Shown piece by piece: positions 25,579 through 35,300 of a stretch of 44,410 nucleotides of DNA. Source of the DNA: Ardenticatenaceae bacterium (GTDB lineage Bacteria; Chloroflexota; Anaerolineae; Promineifilales; Promineifilaceae); NCBI GenBank assembly GCA_030065875.1, contig JASJCR010000073.1, positions 1 through 44,410 of the forward strand, in the 5' to 3' direction. The notes under the pieces were generated by a model. That model saw nothing but the letters and a program-made list of their open reading frames with translations. It made no database searches and was not told the origin of the DNA. Position 1 is the stretch's first letter. Each line of letters begins with the position of its first letter. Both the position numbers and the translations under genes were made by a program.

Positions 25579-26379
25579 TTAAGCAACGGACAGTGTGACA
25601 ATATGAGCTGGCGCATCAAAAACGACTGAGCCATCAGCCTGGACAAATCTATCCAGACGGGTCACGGCCGCCTGTCTAAACCGCTCATACCCTGCATCAT
25701 CAATCTGATCGGCCAGGGTCCACCCCCTGATATCGGTGTAAATCCAGCTATCAAGCGAAGAGAAGCGGATACGGCCGGACCTCGTTTTAATATCGATTTC
25801 ATTTTCGCCGGCAGCAGAAAAGAGCGCGCGCAGTTTTTGCTTATCTCCAAGGGAAAAAGGCGCATGGATTGACTGGGCAGCTTGGGCACCGAAGATCTCA
25901 TCAAGCAGTTCGGCCACGGCCGCATAGCCGGGTATTTTTTCCAACACATCCCAAACGGCGACGGCGATTTTGCTACCCGGCCGGGCGGTGCGCATCATCT
26001 CCCTGATTGCCTGAACCGGATCGTTAAAAAACATTAGCCCAAACTGACTGACTACCCGGTCAAAGGAGCTGGCTTCAAACGGCAGGGATTCGGCCGGGCC
26101 AACTTTCCAAGTAATATCAGGATTTTTTCGCTTTGCCACGGCCAGCATCCCTTCGTTGATATCAACACCGACCACCTCACCGGCCGGCCCCACCCGCCTG
26201 AAGGCCTCACGGGCCAAAACTCCCGTACCGCAGGCTACGTCCAGGACCTTCTCCTCAGCCTGGACCCCGGCCAGATCGAGCACATGAGATGGCCACTCCG
26301 CAAAAAGAGCGGGTACAAAAAATTCTTCATACACCTCAGCGGCCGAGCTAGCCACCTGTCCCGTTTCGTGATTGCTCAT
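25579..26379 (-). CDS. Class I SAM-dependent methyltransferase (UbiE/Methyltransf_11 type)
   Basis: This 266-residue protein has the class I methyltransferase fold. Motif I is VLDVACGTG (about 47-55), the acidic strand-2 end is VVGVDIN, then comes the motif SFDRVVSQFGLMFFNDP, and AREMMRTARPGSKIAVAVWD-like text follows. It transfers methyl from S-adenosylmethionine to an unknown small acceptor. ATG 26379 has a very good GGAGG site. The C-terminal third (RFSSLDSWIYTDIRGW) matches a subgroup often annotated only as methyltransferase. It is distantly similar to the other methyltransferase at 31088. No partner gene is attached. Confidence 0.88.
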   Translation of the reverse strand: MSNHETGQVASSAAEVYEEFFVPALFAEWPSHVLDLAGVQAEEKVLDVACGTGVLAREAFRRVGPAGEVVGVDINEGMLAVAKRKNPDITWKVGPAESLPFEASSFDRVVSQFGLMFFNDPVQAIREMMRTARPGSKIAVAVWDVLEKIPGYAAVAELLDEIFGAQAAQSIHAPFSLGDKQKLRALFSAAGENEIDIKTRSGRIRFSSLDSWIYTDIRGWTLADQIDDAGYERFRQAAVTRLDRFVQADGSVVFDAPAHIVTLSVA

Positions 26380-26431
26380 TCAAACCTCCATAATTTTGTA
26401 TGTCAACTCAAATCGTGATTGAAGAATAGTT

Positions 26432-26455
26432 GTAGGGCCGCAGCATGCTGCGGCC
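26432..26455. repeat. GTAG plus GGCCGCAG palindrome, intergenic copy
   Basis: GTAG followed by GGCCGCAGCATGCTGCGGCC (26436-26455) is identical over 24 bases to the copy inside the synthase gene at 661-684. It lies in the spacer upstream of the methyltransferase. Confidence 0.8.
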
Positions 26456-26499
26456 GTTACGTCGTCCAGTCATTACCGGATTGTCCAAATTAATTTGCC

Positions 26500-26562
26500 C
26501 TCAGATCGCGGTGCGCAGGACCGCAAATTACAGAGAGCAATCTGTGATAATCCGCGGCTATT
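26500..26562. repeat. Dispersed 'cagatcgcgg...atccgcggct' spacer repeat touching a gene end
   Basis: The words TTACAGAGAGCAATCTGTG and ATCCGCGGCTA place this in the family seen at 17674, 20117 and 35572. Its right edge contains the stop codon of the FG-GAP gene (26558-26560). Confidence 0.45.
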
Positions 26563-29500
26563 CTTGCACAACGGGCAAATAGACGACGTGGGGCACGTCG
26601 ACCCCGATCGCTTCAGCCCATTCGTTAAACGTCAGCCCGTTAAAATCTTGCAGATCATTGCTGGCCGCCAGTTCGGTGTTGATCGCCGCCGCCAGCTCCG
26701 GGCCGGCCTCCTGTTCGTAACGCTGCCAGATATCGAGGGCGGCCGCGGTCATTTCTGGCGAGATGCCAAATTGATCCCCTCGGCCGGTGACCAACCCTTC
26801 GAGGCCAGGCATAAAATCCTGCACAACATTGTAAGTATCGGCCATCAGCGTCAGGTCACTCAGGGCGATACGGGACAACTCTAGCCCGTGCCGGCCATAC
26901 AAATCAATGTAGCGCTGCCCCTCCTGCGATCCGGCAAACAGATCGGTCAAAGCGGCGAAAATCTCTTCGTCAGCCACTTCCCCATTCGGTATAAATCGAA
27001 ATAACGATCGTGTTGTAGCCGCTTGTCCCTGCTGCTCATCTCTGGCGGAAAGGCCAGATTCAGAAAATAATTCCAAACAGATAGCCACAACGTTATATTC
27101 AGGTTCGGGGATGTAAGCATCCGGGTCGGGACCCCACTGCAGGTTGATGGTTTCGCTGCGATAATGATATTGCAGCCCGGCGGCCGCGTCGACATAGCTC
27201 AGGGTCGGCCGATCCCGAACGGTCATGCTCAGCCCATTTGGAGCCAGAGACGCCCCGCGGCCGACATCTTCCAAAATCCAGGTGCCTTCGTGCAGGATGG
27301 CCGCCCGCACCGTTTGCAGCGGACCGGCGATAAAAGAGAGGCGAGGATATTGAAAGCTGTCAAAGCGCATGTCTAGGGCCAGGCTGTCAATCGACCCCGC
27401 ATTGGAAACGGCCGGCTGCGGCTGCCAGCTGGTGGTGCGATAGCTGTAGACAATCGCATCCTGGCCGGGATGTTCATAAGCTGTAACCGGGTAACCCTGG
27501 TTGAAGTCAAATTTGAGATCAAACGCCACTGGCCCCGAGCTGCCCAGCTGGTCAACCAACAGCTCATCCGTCCATGACTCGGCTGCTTCTTCCCACACGG
27601 CATAGCGCAGCGCCCGGTCGGGGTGATCGTAATATGCCACGCCGATGTCCCCATCGTGAAGGTGCACGGCGGCGAGTGAGCCACTCAACCCATCCAATGT
27701 AGGTGCACCGCTGTGCGTGAACAGCCGCGGGGCAAAATCGACCCCAATGCGATAGCGTGCCAGCTTGATCTGGCTGTTGGTGGTATCCCAGTAAATGATG
27801 CTGACGTCGTTGGGATCCGACGGATTGACCAGCAGCTGCTGGAAGCGGCCGACATCGGCCGTGGCGTCAATTAGCCTTGATTGCCACCCATTTCCATCGT
27901 TCCAGGTGAGAAACAGCCCCCTGGAAACCGGATCACGATAGCTGAGCCGCTCTTGATCTCCAAATCGGAAATAATCGCTCATCCCGTCTATCCCATTACC
28001 ACTTGTTTCCAACAGCCACGATCCGGTGGACCGGTAAGCGTAAACCTCAAGCTGACCGGAGGTTGGGTTAATCACGGAGATTTGGGGGTGATTGCTGACA
28101 CCGTAAAATAGGGCCGGTTTCAGATGATTGGCAGTTGTGCCGACATCATGATGCTGCCAGCGAGGAGCGATTGTGGCATAGAAAATATCGTTGTCTTTGG
28201 CGGTCACCAATTGAGGCCGGCCGCTGCCATCCATCGCCAGGGATACCTGATCTACGTCCGCTAAAGTTCGCGTCCACGTAAATTCCGAGCTGCCATTGTT
28301 TTGCTCGATATAAACAATTCGATCATCATCATCAATATGATCTTCAGCATAAACAAGATGGACATTCCCTGATGCATCCAGCTTGAGGTCAACACCAGAG
28401 CTGCTTATAGCTACCGATGTACTCAAAGTTTCAGACTGCCAGGTTTGGTTGAATCGCCTGGCCAGCGTCAACCGATCGTCTCGAGTTGTATAGGCAACGA
28501 GCGGATCACCATCGTCCTTTAATACCAGTGCTCCGTCCAGATCATCGCGAAAGGTTGAATCAATTACTTCAGTTTGCCAGGTAAAGGCGTCCGTCTGAAC
28601 CGCATACAGCAGATCTGCTGAATCATGATAAAGAAAATGACTTAACCCCGCATCATCAACCGCGAAACCAAGCAGGCGCTCAACATTTAGTGTGGTATCC
28701 AGCACAAACCAGCCGCTGCCGCTGGGCGTGGCCAGCAGAATTTTGTTGTGTTTGCTGAGAGCCACGATGAGGTTCTCGCCATCATCCAGCACCAGCTCGA
28801 GCCGGTAAGACGCCCTTGGCGTTCCCGGACCTGGAAGGTCAAACGGGGCTCTTTGCTGCCAGCGATTCCCATCGTGCCAAAAATGATGCAGCCGGAGAGG
28901 CACGCCGGGTATCTGAACACGCTGAACAATCACAACCTGCGGATTGTCGCTGCCATCAATTACAATCTCCAAATCATCCACGGTGATCTCGTCTTCACCC
29001 ACCTGCTCTGAAAGCAGAACGGTTCGCTTCCAGGCGACACCCGTCCAGCGAGCGTAAACAACCTGTTCAGTCAGGTTCATCTCCCCATCACGCAATTTTC
29101 GGAGATACACCAGGTGTGGCCGGTTATGGCTGTCCAAGGCGATCGCATTTAAGCTGCCGGTGCCCCATATCCCCCGGCTGTCTACCCGCTGAACCCGCCA
29201 TCCTTCGGGATTTTCGATGGGTGGCGGCGCGGCCGAGCTTTGATTCAGCCACACTCTATTGCCCTGGGCGATCCCATTACCGCCGTAGTTGGCCACAAAG
29301 GCGTCCGGAAATCCATCGCCGTTGACATCTCCCAACGCTGCACCGTAGCTAAAACTGCTGCCCAGCTGGTTGTCAGGCAAAAATTGCCCGGTTCCGTCGT
29401 TGAGGAAAACGCCGTTGGCCGCGCCATTAAAATAGTTGGCCAAAAAGGCATCCAGGTTGCCATCTCCATCCAGATCACCAAGCTGGATATCGAGCGTCGA

Positions 29501-30406
29501 CCCGGTTAAATCGCTTTGCCCATTGCTGATAAACGCCCCTTCCGGGCCTCCCTGTGCGCCACCGCGATTGAGCCACACAGTGCTAGATGATGAAGATCCA
29601 TTGGCGAAAAAAATATCGAGGTCCAGGTCGCCATCCAGATCGCCTAAGGCAACTTCCTGCGTTTCACCCGTGCCGAAAATCTGGCCGGCCTCCGTAAAGC
29701 TGCCGCTACCGTCATTCCACCAAATATTGTTGTGGCGCGGGGACCCAAATGTTCTAGTGGTGACGGCATCGAGATCACCGTCCCCATCCAGGTCGCCCAG
29801 GGCGATTCCCCATCCTTCAGTCGAACCAAGATCCTGCGGCCCGGCCGCAAACTCTCCAATCGTGCCGCCTTGGAGGCCACCCTGGTTGAGCCAGATGGCA
29901 TTGCTTTCGCCGTTACCGTTGTTAGCCACGACAGCATCGAGGTCGTTGTCCCCATCTATGTCACCTAAAGCCACATCGGCCGAACTGCTGCTCCCTAAAT
30001 TTTGGCCGCTGTGAGAAAAGGTACCGGTTCCGTCGTTGAGCCACACGGCGTTGGCCCCAAAATTGCCCACAAAGGCGTCAAGATCCTGATCGTTGTCGAG
30101 ATCTCCCAAAACAACGACATAGCTGGCGGCGCTTCCCAAGGTCTGTCCAGAGTCTGAGAAGACCCCACTGCCGCTGTTGAGCCAGACCGCATTCGCTTCT
30201 CCGCTGCTGGCCAGGCCAAAATTGGCCACAACCGCATCGAGATCATTGTCCCCATCAACATCACCCAGGGCGACGTCATAACTAAAGCGGCTGCCCAGAA
30301 CCTGACCGCTGTCGATAAAAATCAATGTGCTTTGGGCGCTGGTCGTACGATCGGCCGCTGCAATCGTCAGCAAAATAATAAAAATGATAAATGTAACTTG
30401 TTTCAT
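26558..30406 (-). CDS. Very large secreted FG-GAP/VCBS repeat protein with C-terminal YLPVVQE tail
   Basis: This 1282-residue protein begins with a signal peptide (MKQVTFIIFIILLTIAAA). Residues about 30-390 hold seven FG-GAP/VCBS repeats with Ca-binding loops (DVDGDNDLD, DLDNDQDLD, DIDGDNDLD, DLDGDGDLD, DLDGDLDLD, DLDGDGNLD, DVNGDGFPD) and the phrase NAVWLNDGTGTF. This is the integrin-like propeller found in bacterial surface proteins. The middle (about 400-1080) looks like another beta-propeller with sialidase-like blades (PRLSFIAG, LVYAEDH). The last 150 residues are more helical. The C terminus is VVYLPVVQE, an Arg-to-Glu variant of the tail on the other exported proteins. It is probably an adhesin or envelope component. 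The gene stands alone between repeat-filled spacers. Confidence 0.85.
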   Translation of the reverse strand: MKQVTFIIFIILLTIAAADRTTSAQSTLIFIDSGQVLGSRFSYDVALGDVDGDNDLDAVVANFGLASSGEANAVWLNSGSGVFSDSGQTLGSAASYVVVLGDLDNDQDLDAFVGNFGANAVWLNDGTGTFSHSGQNLGSSSSADVALGDIDGDNDLDAVVANNGNGESNAIWLNQGGLQGGTIGEFAAGPQDLGSTEGWGIALGDLDGDGDLDAVTTRTFGSPRHNNIWWNDGSGSFTEAGQIFGTGETQEVALGDLDGDLDLDIFFANGSSSSSTVWLNRGGAQGGPEGAFISNGQSDLTGSTLDIQLGDLDGDGNLDAFLANYFNGAANGVFLNDGTGQFLPDNQLGSSFSYGAALGDVNGDGFPDAFVANYGGNGIAQGNRVWLNQSSAAPPPIENPEGWRVQRVDSRGIWGTGSLNAIALDSHNRPHLVYLRKLRDGEMNLTEQVVYARWTGVAWKRTVLLSEQVGEDEITVDDLEIVIDGSDNPQVVIVQRVQIPGVPLRLHHFWHDGNRWQQRAPFDLPGPGTPRASYRLELVLDDGENLIVALSKHNKILLATPSGSGWFVLDTTLNVERLLGFAVDDAGLSHFLYHDSADLLYAVQTDAFTWQTEVIDSTFRDDLDGALVLKDDGDPLVAYTTRDDRLTLARRFNQTWQSETLSTSVAISSSGVDLKLDASGNVHLVYAEDHIDDDDRIVYIEQNNGSSEFTWTRTLADVDQVSLAMDGSGRPQLVTAKDNDIFYATIAPRWQHHDVGTTANHLKPALFYGVSNHPQISVINPTSGQLEVYAYRSTGSWLLETSGNGIDGMSDYFRFGDQERLSYRDPVSRGLFLTWNDGNGWQSRLIDATADVGRFQQLLVNPSDPNDVSIIYWDTTNSQIKLARYRIGVDFAPRLFTHSGAPTLDGLSGSLAAVHLHDGDIGVAYYDHPDRALRYAVWEEAAESWTDELLVDQLGSSGPVAFDLKFDFNQGYPVTAYEHPGQDAIVYSYRTTSWQPQPAVSNAGSIDSLALDMRFDSFQYPRLSFIAGPLQTVRAAILHEGTWILEDVGRGASLAPNGLSMTVRDRPTLSYVDAAAGLQYHYRSETINLQWGPDPDAYIPEPEYNVVAICLELFSESGLSARDEQQGQAATTRSLFRFIPNGEVADEEIFAALTDLFAGSQEGQRYIDLYGRHGLELSRIALSDLTLMADTYNVVQDFMPGLEGLVTGRGDQFGISPEMTAAALDIWQRYEQEAGPELAAAINTELAASNDLQDFNGLTFNEWAEAIGVDVPHVVYLPVVQE

Positions 30407-30756
30407 CTGTGAACCTCTAACCCCATGAAAAACTCATCGGCCAAAAAGACCGAAACGCGAAAAATCGAGCTAAAAACCGGATATTGAAGAATTACAAATA
30501 AATACGTATACGAACCATCTTCAAAAACAAGCCCGTCATCCTGGCCCCCGTCTTCACGGGGGTAGACTACGGCGGGGATCCACCGGTGACAATCCAATGG
30601 ATTCCCACTTTCGCGGGAATGACGCAGCTGTATGGGTGTTAATTTGGCAAAAATTAAAATCCGGTTTTGGTCACCTTAGCAGTCGAATTTATTCGGCTGC
30701 GCGAGAAGTCTGCAGCTTGGGTTAAAAATATCGAGTCCAAGAAAAAAAGTCGGAGA
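30407..30756. other. 350-base spacer with dispersed repeats
   Basis: No gene is supported. The spacer contains 'catcggcc...gaccgaaacgcg' fragments (30423-30455), the GTCATCC...GGGAATGACG element at 30532-30624 and a 'gtcgaatttattcggctgcg' fragment (30682-30705). Each has a relative elsewhere in the window. Confidence 0.5.
30532..30624. repeat. 'CCCGTCAT...CGCGGGAATGACG' dispersed element, copy 1
   Basis: This element shares GGGGATCCA, CGGTG, TCCAATGGATTCCC and TTTCGCGGGAATGACG with 32175-32246. This copy is about 20 bases longer because of an insertion containing CCCCCGTCTTCACGGGGG, itself a hairpin. Both copies are preceded by TCAAAAAC. Confidence 0.7.
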
Positions 30757-31071
30757 TCAAGCGTCTGCAACAAACTCGTTAGGCGGGCTCTCCAGCAGCA
30801 CCGCATCGCCACGCGTCGCTGCCTGCCGCAGTTCTTTCAACGGCGCATATTCATCCGAGTTGTACCATTGATACGCCCGCTCGAGGTTGGGGAAGGCAAT
30901 TAAGACCGGGGTGACCGGCCGCCATTTCCCTTCTACCCCCTCACACGTGCCGCCCAAAACCAGGTAGCGGCCGCCGTACTGCTGCACCGTGGCCAGCACG
31001 CCATTTTTGTATTGTTCAAGTTTCTGCGAATCGAGCACTTCACGTACGTCAAAAAAACAATATGCCGTCAT
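30757..31071 (-). CDS. DUF1330 family protein
   Basis: This 104-residue protein matches the DUF1330 pattern. An opening strand is followed by helix segments (CFFDVREVLDSQKLEQY), then GGRYLVLGG, then PVTPVLIAFPNLERAYQWYNS with a Y/W pair, then EYAPLKELRQAATRGDAVLLE. The family has a dimeric alpha-beta barrel fold of the ferredoxin-like type and no established reaction. The start ATG 31071 has AAAGGTGATG upstream. The gene begins 16 bases after the stop of the methyltransferase upstream on the same strand, so the two probably form an operon. Confidence 0.85.
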   Translation of the reverse strand: MTAYCFFDVREVLDSQKLEQYKNGVLATVQQYGGRYLVLGGTCEGVEGKWRPVTPVLIAFPNLERAYQWYNSDEYAPLKELRQAATRGDAVLLESPPNEFVADA

Positions 31072-31087
31072 GTCACATCACCTTTCA

Positions 31088-31903
31088 TTATTTGCTAACC
31101 AGGATCATGTGGGACCGAAACGGGATAATCGTTTGATTCTCTACCACATGCGTTTCAAACCGAGCGGCCATGGAGTGCACGACCCCCTGCTGTGTATTTT
31201 CATCGGCCTGATTGAACCCGGCCGCCATCGGCGTAGCGCTGATGTGGCGTGGGACAAACGACTCAAGCAGAGGCAGAGGCAAATCGAGCTGGGAAACGCT
31301 CATGTTGATCTCTCCAAAGGCAGCATCTCGCAGCAAATCCTCAATTTCTTGGGAATTGGTCAGCCCGAAGGCGGACCGGAGTCCGGCCGCCGTCTCCGAA
31401 CCAATGTGATGGTCAATCGTGCTCACCAGCGCGTCAAAATACGGATTTTCTTCAATGGCGCACCACAGGCTGAGCGCCACCCGGCCGCGCTCACTAACGA
31501 CTCGACGCATTTCCGCCAGCCCCTTTTCTTTTTCGGGCAAAAACTGGAGCGTCTGGGCACACAAAACCACATCGACACTCCCATCATTAAGGGGCAGCTG
31601 GGCGGCATCCGCTTCGCGCCAGGTAATTGACGCCCCGGAAACCGGCGGCTGCTCCCGGGCAACCGCCAGCATACTGCCATTTTTGTCTAGGCCCTGGACC
31701 GCTCCACTACCACCGACAGCCGCCGCCGCAAAGCGAGCGGCCGCACCGGTGCCGCACCCGACGTCAATGACCTGCTCACCTTTTTGCAGGTCAGCAAAGT
31801 CGACCAACGCCCGGGCAAAAGGGCCTAAAATCGAGGGGGTCAAAATATTTTGATACCGTTCAGCCGACTCGCGCGCCAGCTGCCATTGGGTTGAGGTTGT
31901 CAT
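31088..31903 (-). CDS. Class I SAM-dependent methyltransferase (UbiE-like), paired with DUF1330 gene
   Basis: This 271-residue protein carries motif I VIDVGCGTGAAAR, an acidic strand-2 end (AVQGLDKNGSMLAVA), the AAQLPLNDGSVDVVLCAQ segment and EMRRVVSERGRVALSLWC. It transfers methyl from SAM to an unknown acceptor. I start at ATG 31903 (MTTSTQWQLARESAERY), where homology begins and AGGA is upstream; the open frame extends 19 codons into repeat-rich spacer. It is distantly related to the 25579 protein. The DUF1330 gene follows by 16 bases, which suggests a shared job. Confidence 0.87.
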   Translation of the reverse strand: MTTSTQWQLARESAERYQNILTPSILGPFARALVDFADLQKGEQVIDVGCGTGAAARFAAAAVGGSGAVQGLDKNGSMLAVAREQPPVSGASITWREADAAQLPLNDGSVDVVLCAQTLQFLPEKEKGLAEMRRVVSERGRVALSLWCAIEENPYFDALVSTIDHHIGSETAAGLRSAFGLTNSQEIEDLLRDAAFGEINMSVSQLDLPLPLLESFVPRHISATPMAAGFNQADENTQQGVVHSMAARFETHVVENQTIIPFRSHMILVSK

Positions 31904-31992
31904 TTGTCCATCCTGTTGATCGGGTAGCTCTCTACGACCAAATGAGATGAGGTTAGACACCTGGCGTTTGAGAAAGCGTTTGAGTGGGGGTT

Positions 31993-32139
31993 GGGTGTTA
32001 GGTGATGGGTGTTGGGTGATGGGTGATGGGTGTTGGGTGATGGGTGTTGGGTGATGGGTGATGGGTGATGGGTGTTGGGTGATGGGTGATGGGTGATGGG
32101 TGTTGGGTGATGGGTGATAGGTGTAAGGTGTAAGGGGTT
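31993..32139. repeat. Heptameric tandem array GGGTGNT, 21 units
   Basis: 147 bases parse cleanly as 21 heptamers, nearly all GGGTGAT or GGGTGTT, decaying to AGGTGTA at the right edge. The unit length equals that of the CAGACNN array in the synthase linkers and the CAATNNN array at 44280. Heptameric short tandem repeats (STRR) are known from heterocystous cyanobacteria. It lies upstream of the methyltransferase gene. Confidence 0.9.
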
Positions 32140-32174
32140 AGGGAATAAGTGGAAAGAATCGTCTTTCAAAAACG

Positions 32175-32246
32175 GCCCGTCATCCCCGCGCAGGCGGGGA
32201 TCCATCGGTGGCAGTCCAATGGATTCCCGCTTTCGCGGGAATGACG
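32175..32246. repeat. 'CCCGTCAT...CGCGGGAATGACG' dispersed element, copy 2
   Basis: GCCCGTCATCCCCGCG, GCGGGGATCC, TCCAATGGATTCCCGC and TTTCGCGGGAATGACG occur in this order. It is the shorter relative of 30532-30624. An ATTCGGCTGCGCTCAGGAC fragment follows at 32281. Confidence 0.7.
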
Positions 32247-32353
32247 AAGCGATATCGTTGTTTATTTGTCAAAGCTACAATATTCGGCTGCGCTCAGGAC
32301 AGGTTCTGGGAAAATCCGTGCCTATTTCTTTAAGAAATTTTTTTGTAATTTAC

Positions 32354-35300
32354 CTAACCCTTCGTGTTGCTGATGTTGGCGTAAGCCTGGATAATCTCCT
32401 GCTGCTGGGAGGCAGCCAGAAATTCGACGCGGGTTTCCGGGTCGTGAATTTGCCCGGCGAAGTGCTGCATCTCGGCATAGGCACGATGAATCGCTTGATT
32501 AGCTCCCTGACGATCGCCGCTGGCCAGCAAAATCTCACCGTGCATAAACACGATGTGTGGCTGGGCAAAGACGTAATAATCGTCGGTTTTGTCTTCCAGC
32601 AGATCAAACGCCCGCTTAGAATATTCAAAGGCTTTGCCCAACTTTCCCTGTCGCAGACAGACCCGACCGAGCCAGGCCAGGTCGAGCACGTGGTTTTGAG
32701 TAAGCGTCTGCCGAGAAGCGGGCAGTAAGCGACGCAAGATCGCCTCGGCCTCATCAAATTCCCCCGCCCTGTAGGCATACCGCATTAACGCCCGCTCTGC
32801 CCACGCCTCGCACCATCGGTCCTCAATCCGCCTGGCCAGATGCAGCGCCTCGTGGGCCAGTTCCGTCGCTCGATTTTGTTCCTCCAACATCTCATGCGAA
32901 TGGGCCAGCATGAGCGTGCTCACGGCGTACCCTGCCGTACGGCCGGTTTCGGCATGTAGACGACGAGCGCTGTTCGCGTGCTCAAGGGCTTTGCGACCGG
33001 CGTAGAAATAAAGCCAGCCGATCGCCAGCCGCATGTGGGTGTTACCCAGACCAATCAGATCATTTTGGGCTCGTGCTTCAACCAGGTTGATTTCCAGCAG
33101 ATCGATCATGTCGCTGATGTGCCCGAGGTTCATGCGGGCCACGGCCAGCGCCTGCCGAGCGTGCCACAGCCCTTCCTGATCGTGCAGCGCGCCAAACCGC
33201 TTTTCAGCCGTTAAAGCCGATGCTAAACCGGAACGGTTGCGGCCGTGGGCGGTCTCAATGGCGCTGCGGGTCAGCAAAACGCGAGCGGCTTCTTTCTGAT
33301 GACCCCGCTGGTGATTGAGCTGAAACGCCTGTTCAATGGCCCCCAAAGCGGCATCGAGACGCCCCTGGGCGCTCTGCCACTGGGCCAGTGCGATCAGATA
33401 ATTGGTCTTCCGATCGTCGGTCGAATGCTGGATCAGCAAATTGGCAATCTCCCCCAATAACCCTTCGTGAGAAGCGTGGAACAAGCCGGTGACGCCCAAA
33501 ATGCGGGCATATTCCAGCAGTACGTCCAGATGTTCCGCCTCCCGCTCTCTTCGCTGATCCGCATCCAGCATCTCATACGCCTGACCATACGCTTCGAGAG
33601 CCGCGGCCGCCTGCGGCAGTGAATGCCGTGCTTCCGCCTGGCGAGCCGCGATTAAAGCGATATCAAGGACGAGGTAATATGCCTCACCCTTCTGGGCATG
33701 ATGCATAATTAGAAGCGCGTCTTTACCCACATCCTGACGAGCTAAAATTTGGGCGATTTGGGCATGATGGCTGCGCCGGCGCAAAGGGGACAGCGTCTGT
33801 AAAATCGCCTCGCGCAGCAGATCGTGACGAATATCAACCGTGGAGGGCGTATCGCTTTCATTTAGGATCACCAAGCCGTACCGCATTCCCCACTCGAGAG
33901 CTGCAGCCACCGGACCGGCCTTCTCTTCAGCAATACGCTGCAGCGTAGCCAACGATAATTTTGAATCAAACACGGCCAGGAATTCGAGCGGTCGGCGCCG
34001 CTGATCGGGCAGTTTTTCCAGCCGGCGGCGGACCAATATCTGTAAACCAGGGGGCAGAGGGAGGGTGCCATCGGCCGGCAGCTCGCGCAGGATTTCCGTC
34101 AAAAACAGCGGATTTCCACCGGTGGCCTGATGAAGCTGCTCGATTCGTTTGGCATCTGCATCCGTGCCCGTTTGTCCAACCAACAGCCCAATTTCAGCCG
34201 GTGAAAAACCGTCCAGGTGGATCGTTTGACTGTGCGGCCGGCCGGCCAGGTCGGGCAGTATCTTATTTAAAGCCCGGTTTTCCGCCACTTCTTCCGGGCG
34301 AAAGGTGCCGATGGCCATTAGGCGGATCGGCAGGGCAGCCGCACGCAGTAAAATATAGTTGAAGAGGCGCAGGCTGTCCTCGTCCGCCTGATGCAGGTCA
34401 TCGAGAAAAAGAACGAGCGATTCGCGATCCAGCAAATCGTCCGCAACGGCCAGCAATAGCTGTTCGACCCGCTGCGTACCCCCAGTCAGAGCGGTCCAGC
34501 GACGACCAACGATCTGCAGCCACGGCTGGTAGGGCAAATCCCGGGTTGACTCATAACAGGTAGCCCGCAAAACGGCCGCATTACTCGTTTGGGCTAGGAA
34601 CGCCTCTACTAGGGCGGTTTTGCCGCAGCCGGCTTCCGCGGAGATCAAAACTAGCCCTGGCACGCCAGGTCTGGACCGCTGCCAGGAAGCATGAAGTGCC
34701 TCCAGGTCAGCTGACCGGCCGATGAGATTTGCGGTTGACAAATCGACAGCCGGCGGCGCTGTATAAACCGGTTGAGGTGTCACCTCACCGCGGCGAATGG
34801 CGTCTGCCAGGGCCTCAATCTCAGCCGAAGGATTTATCCCCAGCTCATCCTGCAAAAGCTGGCAGCAGTGTTCAAATTGGGCCAGGGCGGCCGCCGTTTG
34901 ACCGCTGGCTGCATACAGCCACATCAACCGGCCATGAAATGATTCAAATAGCGAATCGACAGCCAGCAGCTGTTGGCACAGGTGAACGGCCGCGCCCAGG
35001 TCCCCTCGTTCGATCAGCCGCTCTAGCGCTTCTTCCCCAAGCCGCTGAAAGCGCTGCCGATAGTGGGAGCGTATCCCGATCAGCCACAGTTCAAACGCTG
35101 GAGAATCGGGTAGTGAAATGCCTTCCAGAAACTCTCCCCGGTAAAGGCTGAGCGTCTCATCAGCGGCTGAAGAATCGTCAAACTGCCAGCAGTCAACGGT
35201 TATATAGTCCCGATCGATAGCTACAGCTGAGCCGCGGCTCACCAACGCATCCGATCCCAGCGCTCGCCGTAGGGCGCTTAGATGCCACCGCAGGGTCCGC

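Noticed and set aside
26495..26884. Frame on the + strand at the end of the FG-GAP gene
   Set aside because: It is antisense to the C-terminal part of the larger gene and begins in a dispersed repeat.
31993..32139. CRISPR array
   Set aside because: The units are 7 bases without spacers and no cas genes are near; it is a simple heptameric repeat.
32114..32728. Open frame of about 200 codons on the + strand
   Set aside because: Its first part is repeat sequence (SSPRRRGSIGGSPMDSRFRG-like text) and the rest is the antisense of the BTAD regulator gene.
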